From assembly GCF_031458135.1 (NCBI RefSeq), contig NZ_JAVDXW010000001.1, positions 1,364,001 to 1,428,000 on the forward strand: a DNA stretch of 64,000 nt. The letters are read 5' to 3'. Shown here piece by piece: positions 1-8,091 of this stretch. The translations under genes and the position numbers were made by a program. The notes below the pieces were generated by a model, which saw only the letters and a list, made by a program, of their open reading frames with translations, made no database searches and was not told the origin of the DNA. The stretch is from Haloactinomyces albus. Its GTDB lineage: Bacteria > Actinomycetota > Actinomycetes > Mycobacteriales > Pseudonocardiaceae. Each line of letters begins with the position of its first letter. Within the stretch, counting starts at the first letter, position 1.

Positions 1-64
1 GGAAATCCGGTTCCGCCATCCATACCCACCAACAGCGGCGGCGGTCGGCAGGTAGCGTTGAGGT

Positions 65-1549
65 ATGGGTCTTGCCGACGATCGTGATCTGCTGCCGCTG
101 GGATCGGGCTTCGATATCGTTCGAAAGGGTGGCTATGACCGCGCTCAGGTCGACGAGCACCTCGAACGCGTCGACGCCGACCTGAGCATCCTCACCTCCG
201 ATCGAGACGCCGCCGTCTCCCAGGCAGGCGACCTGTCCAAGCAGCTGGAGTCGGCCCGGTCGGAGATCGAGAATCTGCGCGGTCAGATCGAGCGGCTGGC
301 CAAGCCACCGACCACACTGGAAGGCCTCAGCGAGCGTCTGCAGCACATGCTGCGGCTGGCGCAGGAAGAGGCCACCGAGATCCGGAATCGGGCCGAGAGC
401 GATGCGGCCGAGACTCGGTCCGAGGCCGAGACCGAGGCAGGCGAGCTGCGGAAAAGCTACGAGAACCTGATCGCCGAGATGGAAACGCGCCGCGGCGAGA
501 TGGAAGCCGAGCACCGCTCGACGATGGAGACGGCCAAGGCCGAGGCCGAACGAATCACGCAGGAGGCGGAGGAGAACCGCAAGCGGGCCGACGAGGAGTC
601 GCAGGCACGGCGCGAGCAGGTCGAAGAGGATTTCGAGATCGCGATGGCCGCTCGGCGTACCGAGTCCATGCAGACTCTCGCCGAACAGGAAGCCACCAGC
701 AAGGCCGAGGCAGAACGGCGGGTGGGAGAAGCCACCGAAGAAGCCAACCGGCGCCTGCGGGAAGGTACCAACGAGGCGCACCGGCGTGTCCGGGAAGCCA
801 CCGACGAATCGAACCGACTCGTTCGAGAGGCCACCGAGGAAGCCGAACGACTGCACCGCGAAAGCACCGAAGCAGCCGAGCGGCGGGAAAACGAGAGCAA
901 ACAGGAAGCCGAGCGGCTGGTCACCGAGGCCACCGAGAAGTCCCACCGGATGGTTCGGGAAGCCACCGACGAAGCCACTCGACTGATCGAGGAGGCGACC
1001 CAGGAGAGCAACCGGCTTCTCCGGGAATCCCGTGCGGACGCCGAACGACGTATCGACGACACCACCCGGGAGTGTCTACGCCGTGTGGACAAGGCCGACG
1101 AGCAGGTGACCGCACTGTCCGAGCTCCGGGACACGGTGGCCGCGAAGTTGCGCGACGCCGCCGAACTGTTCGGCCGGACCACGCCGATCCTGGAGCGCAT
1201 CGACCGGGACGATGCCGACGAAACCACGCTCCGGGAAACCGCCGACGAGGCCCGTGAGCAGGCACGTCGGCAGGCCCGGGAAGTACTGGACACTCCTCGC
1301 CCCGCGCAGGAGACGGCGCAGTCCGAGGCGACCCGAACCACCGAGACGGCCCGAACCACCGAGACGGCCCAGAACGACGGAGACTCCGAGGATTCCGAGA
1401 GCTCCGAGGCCGGTTCGGACACCGGCGAGGAACCGACCGAGAGGATTCAGCGCGGCAAGGAGCGGGCGGGCGATCCGTACGATCCCCCGACGCAGCGGAT
1501 CCGGTTGCCCGTCTCCGAGGACGAGTCGACCGTGCGAACCCACGGTTGA
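65..1549 (+). CDS. DivIVA-domain coiled-coil protein with hendecad repeats
   Basis: A 494-residue protein. The N-terminus (about residues 15-35, FDIVRKGGYDRAQVDEHL) is the DivIVA/Wag31 membrane-targeting signature, which in actinobacteria marks polar-growth and cytoskeletal proteins. Residues about 40-370 are a continuous coiled coil. From about 220 to 350 it resolves into 11-residue repeats of the form REATxExxRLV, repeated at least nine times. The last 100 residues are acidic, Thr/Glu-rich and probably disordered. An in-frame stop lies two codons upstream, so ATG 65 is the first possible start; GAGG sits almost against it. By analogy with Scy/FilP-type proteins it may scaffold the growth pole; that role is inference. 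Downstream is a hairpin shared with the convergent neighbour. Confidence 0.8.
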   Translation: MGLADDRDLLPLGSGFDIVRKGGYDRAQVDEHLERVDADLSILTSDRDAAVSQAGDLSKQLESARSEIENLRGQIERLAKPPTTLEGLSERLQHMLRLAQEEATEIRNRAESDAAETRSEAETEAGELRKSYENLIAEMETRRGEMEAEHRSTMETAKAEAERITQEAEENRKRADEESQARREQVEEDFEIAMAARRTESMQTLAEQEATSKAEAERRVGEATEEANRRLREGTNEAHRRVREATDESNRLVREATEEAERLHRESTEAAERRENESKQEAERLVTEATEKSHRMVREATDEATRLIEEATQESNRLLRESRADAERRIDDTTRECLRRVDKADEQVTALSELRDTVAAKLRDAAELFGRTTPILERIDRDDADETTLRETADEAREQARRQAREVLDTPRPAQETAQSEATRTTETARTTETAQNDGDSEDSESSEAGSDTGEEPTERIQRGKERAGDPYDPPTQRIRLPVSEDESTVRTHG

Positions 1550-1565
1550 TCCTATCTCCGGGTGG

Positions 1566-1595
1566 GTTGGTCAATTTCTCGCGAAATCGACCAAC
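1566..1595. terminator. Bidirectional hairpin between convergent genes
   Basis: A dyad of GTTGGTC-a-ATTTC and GAAAT-c-GACCAAC with a four-base loop and one mismatch. It sits between the stop of the DivIVA-like gene (1549) and the stop of the convergent hydrolase gene (1598), so it could end transcripts from both sides. Its core TTTCTCGCGAAA resembles the TTTCGCGCGAAA palindromes elsewhere in the window. Confidence 0.6.
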
Positions 1596-1597
1596 GC

Positions 1598-2413
1598 TCA
1601 ACCGATGCGATCGAGCCAGGGCAGCACGGCGTTCGCGAACGCCTCCGGGGTCTCCATCGCGGACAGATGTCCGGCCCCCGGCAGGGTGACCAGTTCCGAA
1701 TGGGGCAGCACCGCCGTGACATCCCTGGCGGTCTCCGGCGGAGTGATCGCGTCCTCCTCCCCCACGACGACCAGTGCGGGACCGGTGAAGCCGCGGAGTG
1801 TGCCGGTGCTGTCCGGGCGTGCCGCCATCGCGCGCTGTGCCCATGCCACGCCCTCGGCGGGTTGCTCGTCGATCAATGTGCCGATCTCGTCGACAACGCC
1901 GGGCCGCTCATGGCGAGTGGTACGGCTGACGAGACCGGGAAGGCTGTTCTCGGCGAGCCACCCTGCCGTTCCCTCGGCCTCGGCGCGGTCGGCGACGTTG
2001 CGGCGGTTGGCGCGCTGATCCTCGTTGTCGGCGATCGTCTTGGTGTCGGCGAGCAGCAGACCCGCGACACGCTCCGGCGCCGCCCGCAGCACTGCCATGG
2101 CGACGTACCCGCCCATCGAGCACCCGCCCAGGACGACTTCCGACAGGTCGAGACCGTCCAGCAAGGCGATCACATCGGTGGCCACGGTCTCGAGGTCGGG
2201 CTGCTCCGCAGCACGCCGAGTGGCCCCCTCATCGGCCAGGTTCGGAGCCGACGAGCCGTCCAGGGGACTCTGCCCGAGGCCCCGCTGATCCGGGGTGATG
2301 ACTCTGGCCTGTCCTTCGAGCAGTGCCCGCGTACCGTGCCACATGCGCGCGTCCACCGGGAACGCGTGCAGCAACACCAGCGGTGGCCCCACTCCCGATT
2401 CGATGTAGTGCAC
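1598..2413 (-). CDS. Alpha/beta hydrolase
   Basis: An alpha/beta-hydrolase fold protein of about 271 residues. Visible landmarks are the oxyanion strand PPLVLLHAFP near the N-terminus, the nucleophile elbow GCSMGG, the acid strand ALVVVGEEDAITPP, and the catalytic His in PGAGHLSAMETPE near the C-terminus. The substrate cannot be told from sequence; relatives include esterases and dienelactone/3-oxoadipate enol-lactone hydrolases. The reading frame stays open upstream to 2626, but that stretch is Arg-rich shadow sequence overlapping the next gene. The GTG at 2413, just before HYIESG, is the best start, with an AGGATGGGG stretch before it; the true start could be a few codons upstream. It follows a second hydrolase on the same strand after an 83-bp gap. 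Confidence 0.75.
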   Translation of the reverse strand: MHYIESGVGPPLVLLHAFPVDARMWHGTRALLEGQARVITPDQRGLGQSPLDGSSAPNLADEGATRRAAEQPDLETVATDVIALLDGLDLSEVVLGGCSMGGYVAMAVLRAAPERVAGLLLADTKTIADNEDQRANRRNVADRAEAEGTAGWLAENSLPGLVSRTTRHERPGVVDEIGTLIDEQPAEGVAWAQRAMAARPDSTGTLRGFTGPALVVVGEEDAITPPETARDVTAVLPHSELVTLPGAGHLSAMETPEAFANAVLPWLDRIG

Positions 2414-2496
2414 ATCCCCATCCTGCCGCAGGAGATCACCGCTCGCGCACCGCCACCGGCACGCGTCCCGCAGCGTGCCGAGCGGACCTGCGGTAC

Positions 2497-3246
2497 TCAG
2501 GAATCGACGATGGTGACCTGATGGGTTTCGGCAGGACCGTCCCAGGTGGTCGGCAGCGGTGTCGGCACGTCCGGAGCCACGACTCGAACCAGGGCGTCGA
2601 GAGCCTGCTCGGCCTTGCCGACCCACAGGTGCTTGGTGCCCGGGAACCCGACCACGTTCGCCTGCGGGAGCGCGGCGAATCTCCGCTGGGCTTCCTCCGG
2701 TTGAAGATAGTCGTCATACTCGGGAACGAAGGCGTGCACCGGCTTACCGGAATCACCCCAGGCCCGCAGGTGCTCGTCGGTGCTCCACCGCAGGGGCGGG
2801 GAGATCAGCACCGCACCCTGCACCAACGGATCCAGACCGTGCACCAGTGTCAGATCGGTACCGAACGACCATCCGAGGAGCCATACATTGGGTAGGTCGT
2901 GGAACTCCGCATACTCCAGGGCGGCGGCGACATCGAACCGCTCGGAGTCACCTCCGTCGAAGCTCCCCTCGCTGCGCCCGGCCTCGCTGGCGGTGCCGCG
3001 CGTGTTGAACCGCAATACCGCGAGATCGGCCAGTGCGGGTAGGCGCCAGGCAGCCTTGCGGAACAGGTGCGAATCCATCATGCCGCCGTGGGTGGGCAGT
3101 GGGTGCAGACACACGAGCGTGGCCCGCGGAGCCCGGTCCTGCGGCAGTGACAGCTCACCGATCAATGTCAACTCGTCGGCGGTGTGCAGGGTGATCGGTT
3201 CCCGCCGCCCCGGCAGCACGGTGTTCGCACGGATGTCGGTACTCAT
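2497..3246 (-). CDS. Alpha/beta hydrolase, dienelactone hydrolase-like
   Basis: A 249-residue hydrolase starting at ATG 3246. It has the strand ATLVCLHPLPTHGG, the nucleophile elbow GWSFGTD (Ser inside G-x-S-x-G), the segment GAVLISPPL, and a C-terminal GTKHLWVGK carrying the probable catalytic His. This pattern resembles the short KANL3/YfhR-like and dienelactone-hydrolase-like families that act on small esters or have no known substrate. It is divergent from the membrane protein at 3391, with a 144-bp shared promoter region, and probably co-transcribed with the hydrolase at 1598-2413. The function is general only. Confidence 0.8.
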   Translation of the reverse strand: MSTDIRANTVLPGRREPITLHTADELTLIGELSLPQDRAPRATLVCLHPLPTHGGMMDSHLFRKAAWRLPALADLAVLRFNTRGTASEAGRSEGSFDGGDSERFDVAAALEYAEFHDLPNVWLLGWSFGTDLTLVHGLDPLVQGAVLISPPLRWSTDEHLRAWGDSGKPVHAFVPEYDDYLQPEEAQRRFAALPQANVVGFPGTKHLWVGKAEQALDALVRVVAPDVPTPLPTTWDGPAETHQVTIVDS

Positions 3247-3390
3247 CGCCGACGATCCTGTCACGACCGTTTCGGATCCGGTGTCCGCGCCCTCCTCCGG
3301 ACAGCCGAGGTGCAGTGGCGCCGATCGCCGATCATGATGTGACAACCGGGACTCGCTGGAGGAGCACGAGCACGGACGAAAAGGAGAACC

Positions 3391-3966
3391 ATGAGCGACC
3401 CCCGATCCGGTCCGGATCCGGACGACCCCGATCGTGAGTACCGGCACGAGCCACCGCCGCCGCCCCGGTATCCAACTCCCGCATCGGAACAGCGGGAGCA
3501 GCCGCCGCGACCGCCCATGCCCGCCCTCGTCCATTATCTGACGATCGGGCTCTTCGTTCTCGTGGCGCTGCAAGCACTCAGCGCCGTCCTCCTGCTCGCA
3601 ACCATGCCTGCCGTCATCGACACAGCCGTGGACCGAATGAGTCAACAAACCCCACGGGTGTCCCCGGAGCAGATCGAAACGTTCACCCGCATCACCGTCA
3701 TCGGTGCAGCCGTCCTCGGTCTCGTCCTTGCCGCGCTGTTCCTGTGGCTGACGATCATGGTGCGCAAGGGCCGTAACTGGGCACGCATCACGTCCACGGT
3801 GTTCCTGGCGTTGGGAGTTCTCTTCGGCCTCGGCAGTCTCGGCGGAGGCGCGGGCATCGCCACGGTGATCAGCACCATCATGCTGCTGCTCGAGATCGCA
3901 GTGCTCATCATGCTCTGGCTGCGCCCTTCGAACGAATACTTCCGTCCCGAAAGACACCCCGCCTGA
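3391..3966 (+). CDS. Proline-rich integral membrane protein, unknown function
   Basis: A 191-residue protein with a strong RBS (AAAAGGAGAACC before ATG 3391). Residues 1-45 are hydrophilic and rich in Pro, Asp and Arg. Four hydrophobic segments follow at roughly 50-75, 100-125, 132-150 and 155-178, with a 25-residue extracytoplasmic loop between the first two. The layout matches small actinobacterial membrane proteins with cytoplasmic Pro-rich tails. I recognise no named family and see no catalytic motif. The neighbour to the right runs in the opposite direction and ends 21 bp beyond. Confidence 0.75.
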   Translation: MSDPRSGPDPDDPDREYRHEPPPPPRYPTPASEQREQPPRPPMPALVHYLTIGLFVLVALQALSAVLLLATMPAVIDTAVDRMSQQTPRVSPEQIETFTRITVIGAAVLGLVLAALFLWLTIMVRKGRNWARITSTVFLALGVLFGLGSLGGGAGIATVISTIMLLLEIAVLIMLWLRPSNEYFRPERHPA

Positions 3967-3987
3967 GCATCCGACCGACATCGAGGG

Positions 3988-4290
3988 TCAACGGCGACTC
4001 GGGCCTTGGCGTCTGCGCCCTCGCCAGCAACCGGTGTGCCAGTGGCGCCGGTCCTCGACACTGCCGTAGTCGTCGGCGGGCCAGGCCACGACGTGGCCCA
4101 CACCGGGGCGGATCTCGTGATCGCACCCGGGACAGCGGTAAAGCTTGGTCGCCTGTGCGGCGGGCACCGTACGCACCATCCAGTCTCCGTCCGGCCCGGC
4201 CTCCACCTGTGCGAAGCCGAACCCCGCACCCATCGGGCGGATGCCGGGCTGCGCCCGCTTCGGGCGGCCGGGACGGTTTCGACGAGGCAT
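3988..4290 (-). CDS. Small zinc-ribbon-like protein conserved in actinobacteria
   Basis: A 100-residue basic protein starting at ATG 4290 (MPRRNRPGRPKR). It carries CPGC at about residues 64-67 and, about 25 residues later, HWHTGCW, a likely Cys/His zinc-binding set. Orthologues are widespread in actinomycetes and are often labelled 'ATP/GTP-binding protein', for which I see no P-loop or other support. The basic N-terminus and zinc site would suit nucleic-acid binding, but this is inference. It lies 43 bp downstream of the lipoprotein gene on the same strand. Confidence 0.7.
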   Translation of the reverse strand: MPRRNRPGRPKRAQPGIRPMGAGFGFAQVEAGPDGDWMVRTVPAAQATKLYRCPGCDHEIRPGVGHVVAWPADDYGSVEDRRHWHTGCWRGRRRQGPSRR

Positions 4291-4333
4291 GGCAACCACG
4301 TTAACCGCGGATTTCGTGACTCGATCCAACCGG

Positions 4334-5332
4334 TCATCGCGAACGCGGCAGCTGCGGCCAGACCCGCTCGGCGATTCCCCGGGCAAACTCACAGGCGCGG
4401 ATGCCGTCGCCGCCCGGAACCGCGACCACCAACATGGCCACTTCCACCTGCTTCGTCTCGGGCGGCCCGAACGGAATGTGTGCGGTCTCGGCCATGCACA
4501 ACGGCACCCGGGGATCGCCACCGACGATGCTGATCACCGTGCGGCGCCCGGCGATGCGCTCTTCGACCGCCGCACCGTGCAGCACCCGGGGAGGGGATCC
4601 CGCGGTGTGCACCATCCGGACTCGCGGCTGTCCGGCTTGCTCCGAACCCCACCGGCACTGATGCCCGCCCGGAGCGGAGTGCGGCCGTGCCCGTTGCAAT
4701 CCAGGTACTCGCTGCACGACCGCAGTGCTCACCATCGTGCAAGGGTCGATCAGGGCCAGCGAGTTCGGCGGGAAACGACGGTGTCCGATCCGATTCGCCG
4801 CGATGGCATCGACCGCCGTCTTCGCTCCCGCCTCGGCCATCCGGCACAGTCCCGATACCGGGTGGCCCTCCAGCAGATCAGCGCTCACCTGCATCGCGAC
4901 CCCGTCGGAGAACAGGATCTGCCGCGTGCAGTGGCCGGGTACCGGCGCCTTCCGCACGATCCGCAACGCCGCTCGGCGGGTCACGGGCAGTCCTCGGGTG
5001 ACCTCGACCGGATCGACCTTGCGCAGCTCACCCACGGCAAGCTGCACCAGGGACCCTCCGGACATCCGGATATGCAGCAGGCAGTAGTCGAGCGAGACCG
5101 TTCCCGCGTTGTCGACCTGCCCGAACCGCCGCAACGCCGCCGGATCGGTCAGCGTGCACGGATCCACTGTGCGCAGGTCTCCCAGAACCGCACTCGACAG
5201 GTGGGACGGCGGGGTGCTGCTGCGATCCGGTCCCGGCTCGACGGGAGCCCCTCCCGCGCAACCGACTGCCAGGATCACCAGCAGCAGCGCGAGAATCACC
5301 GGCATGCCTCGGAAACGACGGCGTGGCGGCAT
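4334..5332 (-). CDS. Secreted lipoprotein with two DUF3558-like halves
   Basis: A 332-residue protein starting at ATG 5332. The first 25 residues form a lipoprotein signal ending in the lipobox LAVGC, so the mature protein should be diacylglycerol-anchored on the outer face of the membrane. Two repeats follow, each opening with a similar phrase: VDPCTLTDPAALRRFG near residue 55 and IDPCTMVSTAVVQRV near 195, each with further Cys residues that may pair. This DPC opening is typical of the DUF3558 lipoproteins common in Pseudonocardiales. The function of the family is unknown. The dha operon ends 89 bp away on the same strand. Confidence 0.75.
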   Translation of the reverse strand: MPPRRRFRGMPVILALLLVILAVGCAGGAPVEPGPDRSSTPPSHLSSAVLGDLRTVDPCTLTDPAALRRFGQVDNAGTVSLDYCLLHIRMSGGSLVQLAVGELRKVDPVEVTRGLPVTRRAALRIVRKAPVPGHCTRQILFSDGVAMQVSADLLEGHPVSGLCRMAEAGAKTAVDAIAANRIGHRRFPPNSLALIDPCTMVSTAVVQRVPGLQRARPHSAPGGHQCRWGSEQAGQPRVRMVHTAGSPPRVLHGAAVEERIAGRRTVISIVGGDPRVPLCMAETAHIPFGPPETKQVEVAMLVVAVPGGDGIRACEFARGIAERVWPQLPRSR

Positions 5333-5421
5333 TGGGTCACCTTAATCCGCGGGAGCGCACGAAAGCAGCACGCAGGGCACGGGATGAACGTAGCTCCCCG
5401 GCCGGTGCACGGGGGACCGTG

Positions 5422-6156
5422 TCACTCGTCGAAACCACGAGCGGCGAGATCCACGATCCGCTGCACTGCCTGCCGCGCGTCTCGGCCGGTCGCGCGAAGA
5501 ACGATCCGGTCTCCCTTCCGTGCCCCGAGTCCCATCACGCCCAGCACGCTGCTCGCATCGGCCTCGGTATCGCCGAGGGACACCGTCACGGTGGCCTCCA
5601 AACCGGTCAGGGTCCGGGTCAGCAGTGCCGCAGGCCGTGCGTGCAGTCCGATCTCGTTGGTCAGCACGAGCTCCTCGCGGACTTCGGCCGTCCCGGTGGC
5701 CTCCTCGTCCGCACCGACCGGATGAGCACTGCTCTGCTCGGCACCGGTTGCCTCGGACGCCTGCTCGGCCCCGGTCGATTCCGCGCTCACCGCATCGGTG
5801 GCCGCGCGTGCGACCGCTTCGAGCCCGCTGCCGCCCTGCGCCGCGACGGCGGCAGCAACCGCGCCCTCGACCAGCGGTGCCTCGGCCACGATCGCGGAAC
5901 TCGGATCTCCCAGTGACTCGACGGCGAGTTCGGCGGTCATCTGTGCGCTGCCCAGGTCGTACAGCAGCACCGCCCCCGAACCGCTGTCGGCATCGGACAG
6001 CGCCGCCGACACCATCTCGAAGTCCGTGCCGGTCGCGCCGTCGGGAAGACCACCGGCGGCCACCACCCGCACCTCGGGTGCCATCTGGGCGGCCAGTTCG
6101 ACGACTCCCTCGGCCAACCGGCCGCTGTGCGCAACGATCACCAGTCCCACACTCAT
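5422..6156 (-). CDS. dhaM: DhaM: PTS phosphotransfer subunit of dihydroxyacetone kinase, fused to HPr
   Basis: A 244-residue, two-domain protein. Residues 1-130 are the DhaM EIIA-Man-like domain with the phosphorylated His at position 10 (VIVAHS). After an Ala/Glu-rich linker (about 125-162), residues 163-244 form an HPr domain with GLHARPA, His172 being the phosphocarrier. DhaM passes phosphate to ADP held on DhaL, so that DhaK can phosphorylate dihydroxyacetone. Its start ATGA overlaps the stop of dhaL by 4 bp, indicating translational coupling. An enzyme I domain, fused in some DhaM proteins, is absent, so enzyme I must be encoded elsewhere. Confidence 0.92.
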   Translation of the reverse strand: MSVGLVIVAHSGRLAEGVVELAAQMAPEVRVVAAGGLPDGATGTDFEMVSAALSDADSGSGAVLLYDLGSAQMTAELAVESLGDPSSAIVAEAPLVEGAVAAAVAAQGGSGLEAVARAATDAVSAESTGAEQASEATGAEQSSAHPVGADEEATGTAEVREELVLTNEIGLHARPAALLTRTLTGLEATVTVSLGDTEADASSVLGVMGLGARKGDRIVLRATGRDARQAVQRIVDLAARGFDE

Positions 6157-6857
6157 CGGGCAGCTCCCGCGGCTCCTCCTGCTTCTCCGGCTTCGGCGAA
6201 CGCCGCGAGCAGCAACGCCGTCGACCTGGCCCCCGGATCGACGTGCCCGGCGCTGCGTTCTCCCAGGTAGGAGGCACGGCCCTTACGCGCCACCAGGGAT
6301 TCGGTCGTTTCGGCGCCGGTGTGCGCGGCGTCGGCGGCTGCCGCCAGCACCGTGGCGGCTCCTGCACCGCTCTCGGCGGAGGCTTTGGCGGCCTCCACCG
6401 CCGGGGAGAGTGCGTCGATCATGGTCTTGTCGCCGGTGACGGCCTTGCCGCGTGCTTCGACGCCCTCCATCCCCGCCTGCAGGGCACCCACGAGCACGCT
6501 TCCGTCGAGCTCGGCGGTCTCGCCGAGCGCGGAGGCGGCCCGTAGGAATGCGGTGCCGTACAACGGACCGGAGGCACCACCCACGGACGAGATCAACGTG
6601 GTGCCCACCAGTTTCAGCGCCGCCGCCGGAGTTTCCGGCGGCGCGGAGTCCAATTGTGCGACGACCGCACGGAATCCACGATCCATGTTCTCGCCGTGGT
6701 CGGCATCGCCGATCGAGCGATCCAGCCGTACCAGCTCATCGCGATGTTCGGTGATGGTTTTCGCGCCCGCGCATAGTGCCGCGATCACATCCTGGGTCGT
6801 ACAAGGCATCGGGCCCACCAATCCGTGGAGTTGCTGCTCACCCATCTCCAGGGTCAC
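6153..6857 (-). CDS. dhaL: DhaL: ADP-binding subunit of dihydroxyacetone kinase
   Basis: A protein of up to 234 residues. The Mg-ADP binding Asp cluster is present as DRSIGDADHGENM, followed by the Gly-rich SSVGGASGPLYGTAF and the later DPGARST. These are the standard DhaL landmarks; the bound nucleotide serves as a permanent coenzyme re-phosphorylated by DhaM. Three starts are possible: GTG 6857, ATG 6845, or ATG 6809 just before the conserved part. The family is usually about 210 residues, which favours 6809, while GCAGGA upstream of 6857 is the better RBS. It lies between dhaK (30-bp gap) and dhaM (4-bp overlap). Confidence 0.88.
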   Translation of the reverse strand: MTLEMGEQQLHGLVGPMPCTTQDVIAALCAGAKTITEHRDELVRLDRSIGDADHGENMDRGFRAVVAQLDSAPPETPAAALKLVGTTLISSVGGASGPLYGTAFLRAASALGETAELDGSVLVGALQAGMEGVEARGKAVTGDKTMIDALSPAVEAAKASAESGAGAATVLAAAADAAHTGAETTESLVARKGRASYLGERSAGHVDPGARSTALLLAAFAEAGEAGGAAGAAR

Positions 6858-6887
6858 TCGTGCTGAGAATTCCTGCGGGAGGGTGCC

Positions 6888-7883
6888 TCACCAGTGCAGG
6901 GCAGGGGTGTGCACGGGCGAGTCCCAGAGCTCGGTGAGTTCGGCATCGAGTTTGAGCAGGGTCATGCTCAGCCCCTGCATCTCGAGGCTGGTCGTGTACG
7001 GGCCCACCAGGCGTCGTTGTACCCGGATACCGCGCTCCGCCAGCAATCGCTCGGCGACCCCGTGCGCCAGGTAGAGCTCCATCAGCGGTGTGCCGCCCAT
7101 CGAATTTGTCAGCAGCAGGACCTCGTCCCCCTCGGTGAAGGGCAGATCCTCCAGCACCGGGTCGAGCAGCCTGCGGACGATGCCGTCCGCGTTGTCCAGC
7201 GGCACCCGCTCACGGCCGGGCTCGCCGTGGATACCGATGCCGATCTCCATCTCGTCCTCGTCGAGAGTGAAGCTCGGCTCGCCCACGTGCGGGACCGTCG
7301 GAGCGGTCAGTGCCATGCCCATCGACCGGACCCGCTCGCTGACCCGCTCGGCCAGCCGGTGGCATCCGTCGAGGTCCGTGCCCTGCTGTGCGGCCGCACC
7401 CACGATCTTTTCCAGCAGCACCGTACCGCCGACACCGCGTCGCCCGGCCGTGTGCGTGGAATCCCGCACCGCCACGTCGTCCTGCACGACGACCGTGCGC
7501 ACCTCCGTGCCCTCGGCGGAAGCCAGCTCCGCTGCGGTTTCGAAATTGAGCACATCGCCGGTGTAGTTCTTCACCACGAGCAGCGTTCCCGCTCCGCCTT
7601 CGGCCTGGGAAATGGCCGCCTGCACCGCGTCCGGCGTCGGCGAGGTGAACACCGGCCCGGGAACGGCGGCGGAGAGCATGCCCGGACCGACGAAGCCGCC
7701 GTGCAGCGGCTCGTGGCCGGACCCACCGCCGGAGATCACCGCCACCGTGTCCCGCACCGGTGCGTCGGCGCGGACGATCAACGCCGGATCCGTGCGGACG
7801 CGGACCAGGTCGGGATGAGCCAGCGCCATGCCCCGGAGCGCATCGCCGACCACGTTCGCGGGTTCATTGAGGATCTTCTTCAC
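6888..7883 (-). CDS. dhaK: DhaK: dihydroxyacetone-binding kinase subunit
   Basis: A 331-residue protein starting at GTG 7883, chosen because VKKILNEPANVV matches the family N-terminus and GAGGAGG lies 7 bases upstream; upstream in-frame codons are shadow sequence. The substrate loop GGGSGHEPLHGGFVG is at about residues 52-66, and His219 in GIGIHGEPG is the residue that forms a covalent hemiaminal with dihydroxyacetone. First gene of a dhaK-dhaL-dhaM operon using phosphoenolpyruvate as ultimate phosphate donor. No glycerol dehydrogenase is adjacent, so the source of dihydroxyacetone is not evident from context. Confidence 0.93.
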   Translation of the reverse strand: MKKILNEPANVVGDALRGMALAHPDLVRVRTDPALIVRADAPVRDTVAVISGGGSGHEPLHGGFVGPGMLSAAVPGPVFTSPTPDAVQAAISQAEGGAGTLLVVKNYTGDVLNFETAAELASAEGTEVRTVVVQDDVAVRDSTHTAGRRGVGGTVLLEKIVGAAAQQGTDLDGCHRLAERVSERVRSMGMALTAPTVPHVGEPSFTLDEDEMEIGIGIHGEPGRERVPLDNADGIVRRLLDPVLEDLPFTEGDEVLLLTNSMGGTPLMELYLAHGVAERLLAERGIRVQRRLVGPYTTSLEMQGLSMTLLKLDAELTELWDSPVHTPALHW

Positions 7884-7969
7884 TCTCGGCCTCCTCACTG
7901 CTCGGTGGGAAAAGCATGACGGCACCGCGCGCGGCACGCGGGCCGGCCGCCCCCTGTTGGAGTGACCAT

Positions 7970-8019
7970 GTGCAGTTTCGCGCGAAACCGCGTTTTTCTG
8001 ATTTCGCGCGAAACTGCAC
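7970..8019. terminator. Long inverted repeat with TTTCGCGCGAAA cores
   Basis: Perfect 18-bp arms, GTGCAGTTTCGCGCGAAA (7970-7987) and its complement (8002-8019), around a 14-base loop. Each arm contains the self-complementary 12-mer TTTCGCGCGAAA. It lies after the stop of the aldehyde dehydrogenase gene (8092) and before dhaK, where a terminator is expected. Nearly the same sequence forms the palindrome at 61100-61133. Confidence 0.65.
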
Positions 8020-8091
8020 TAGCTGCAGGGCCACGTTGTCCACAGGGACCTTCGGTATCCACAATCGGCTCCGGAAAAAGGAGAGTGCTCC

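Noticed and set aside
457-1422. A 321-codon open frame on the minus strand of the DivIVA-like gene
   Set aside because: It is Ser/Arg-rich, has no RBS or domain and mirrors the repeats of the plus-strand coiled coil; a shadow of the biased sequence.
1598-2626. Longer N-terminus of the first alpha/beta hydrolase, from ATG 2626
   Set aside because: The extra 71 residues are Arg/Gly-rich, overlap the neighbouring hydrolase gene in another frame and have no family support; the start was set at GTG 2413.
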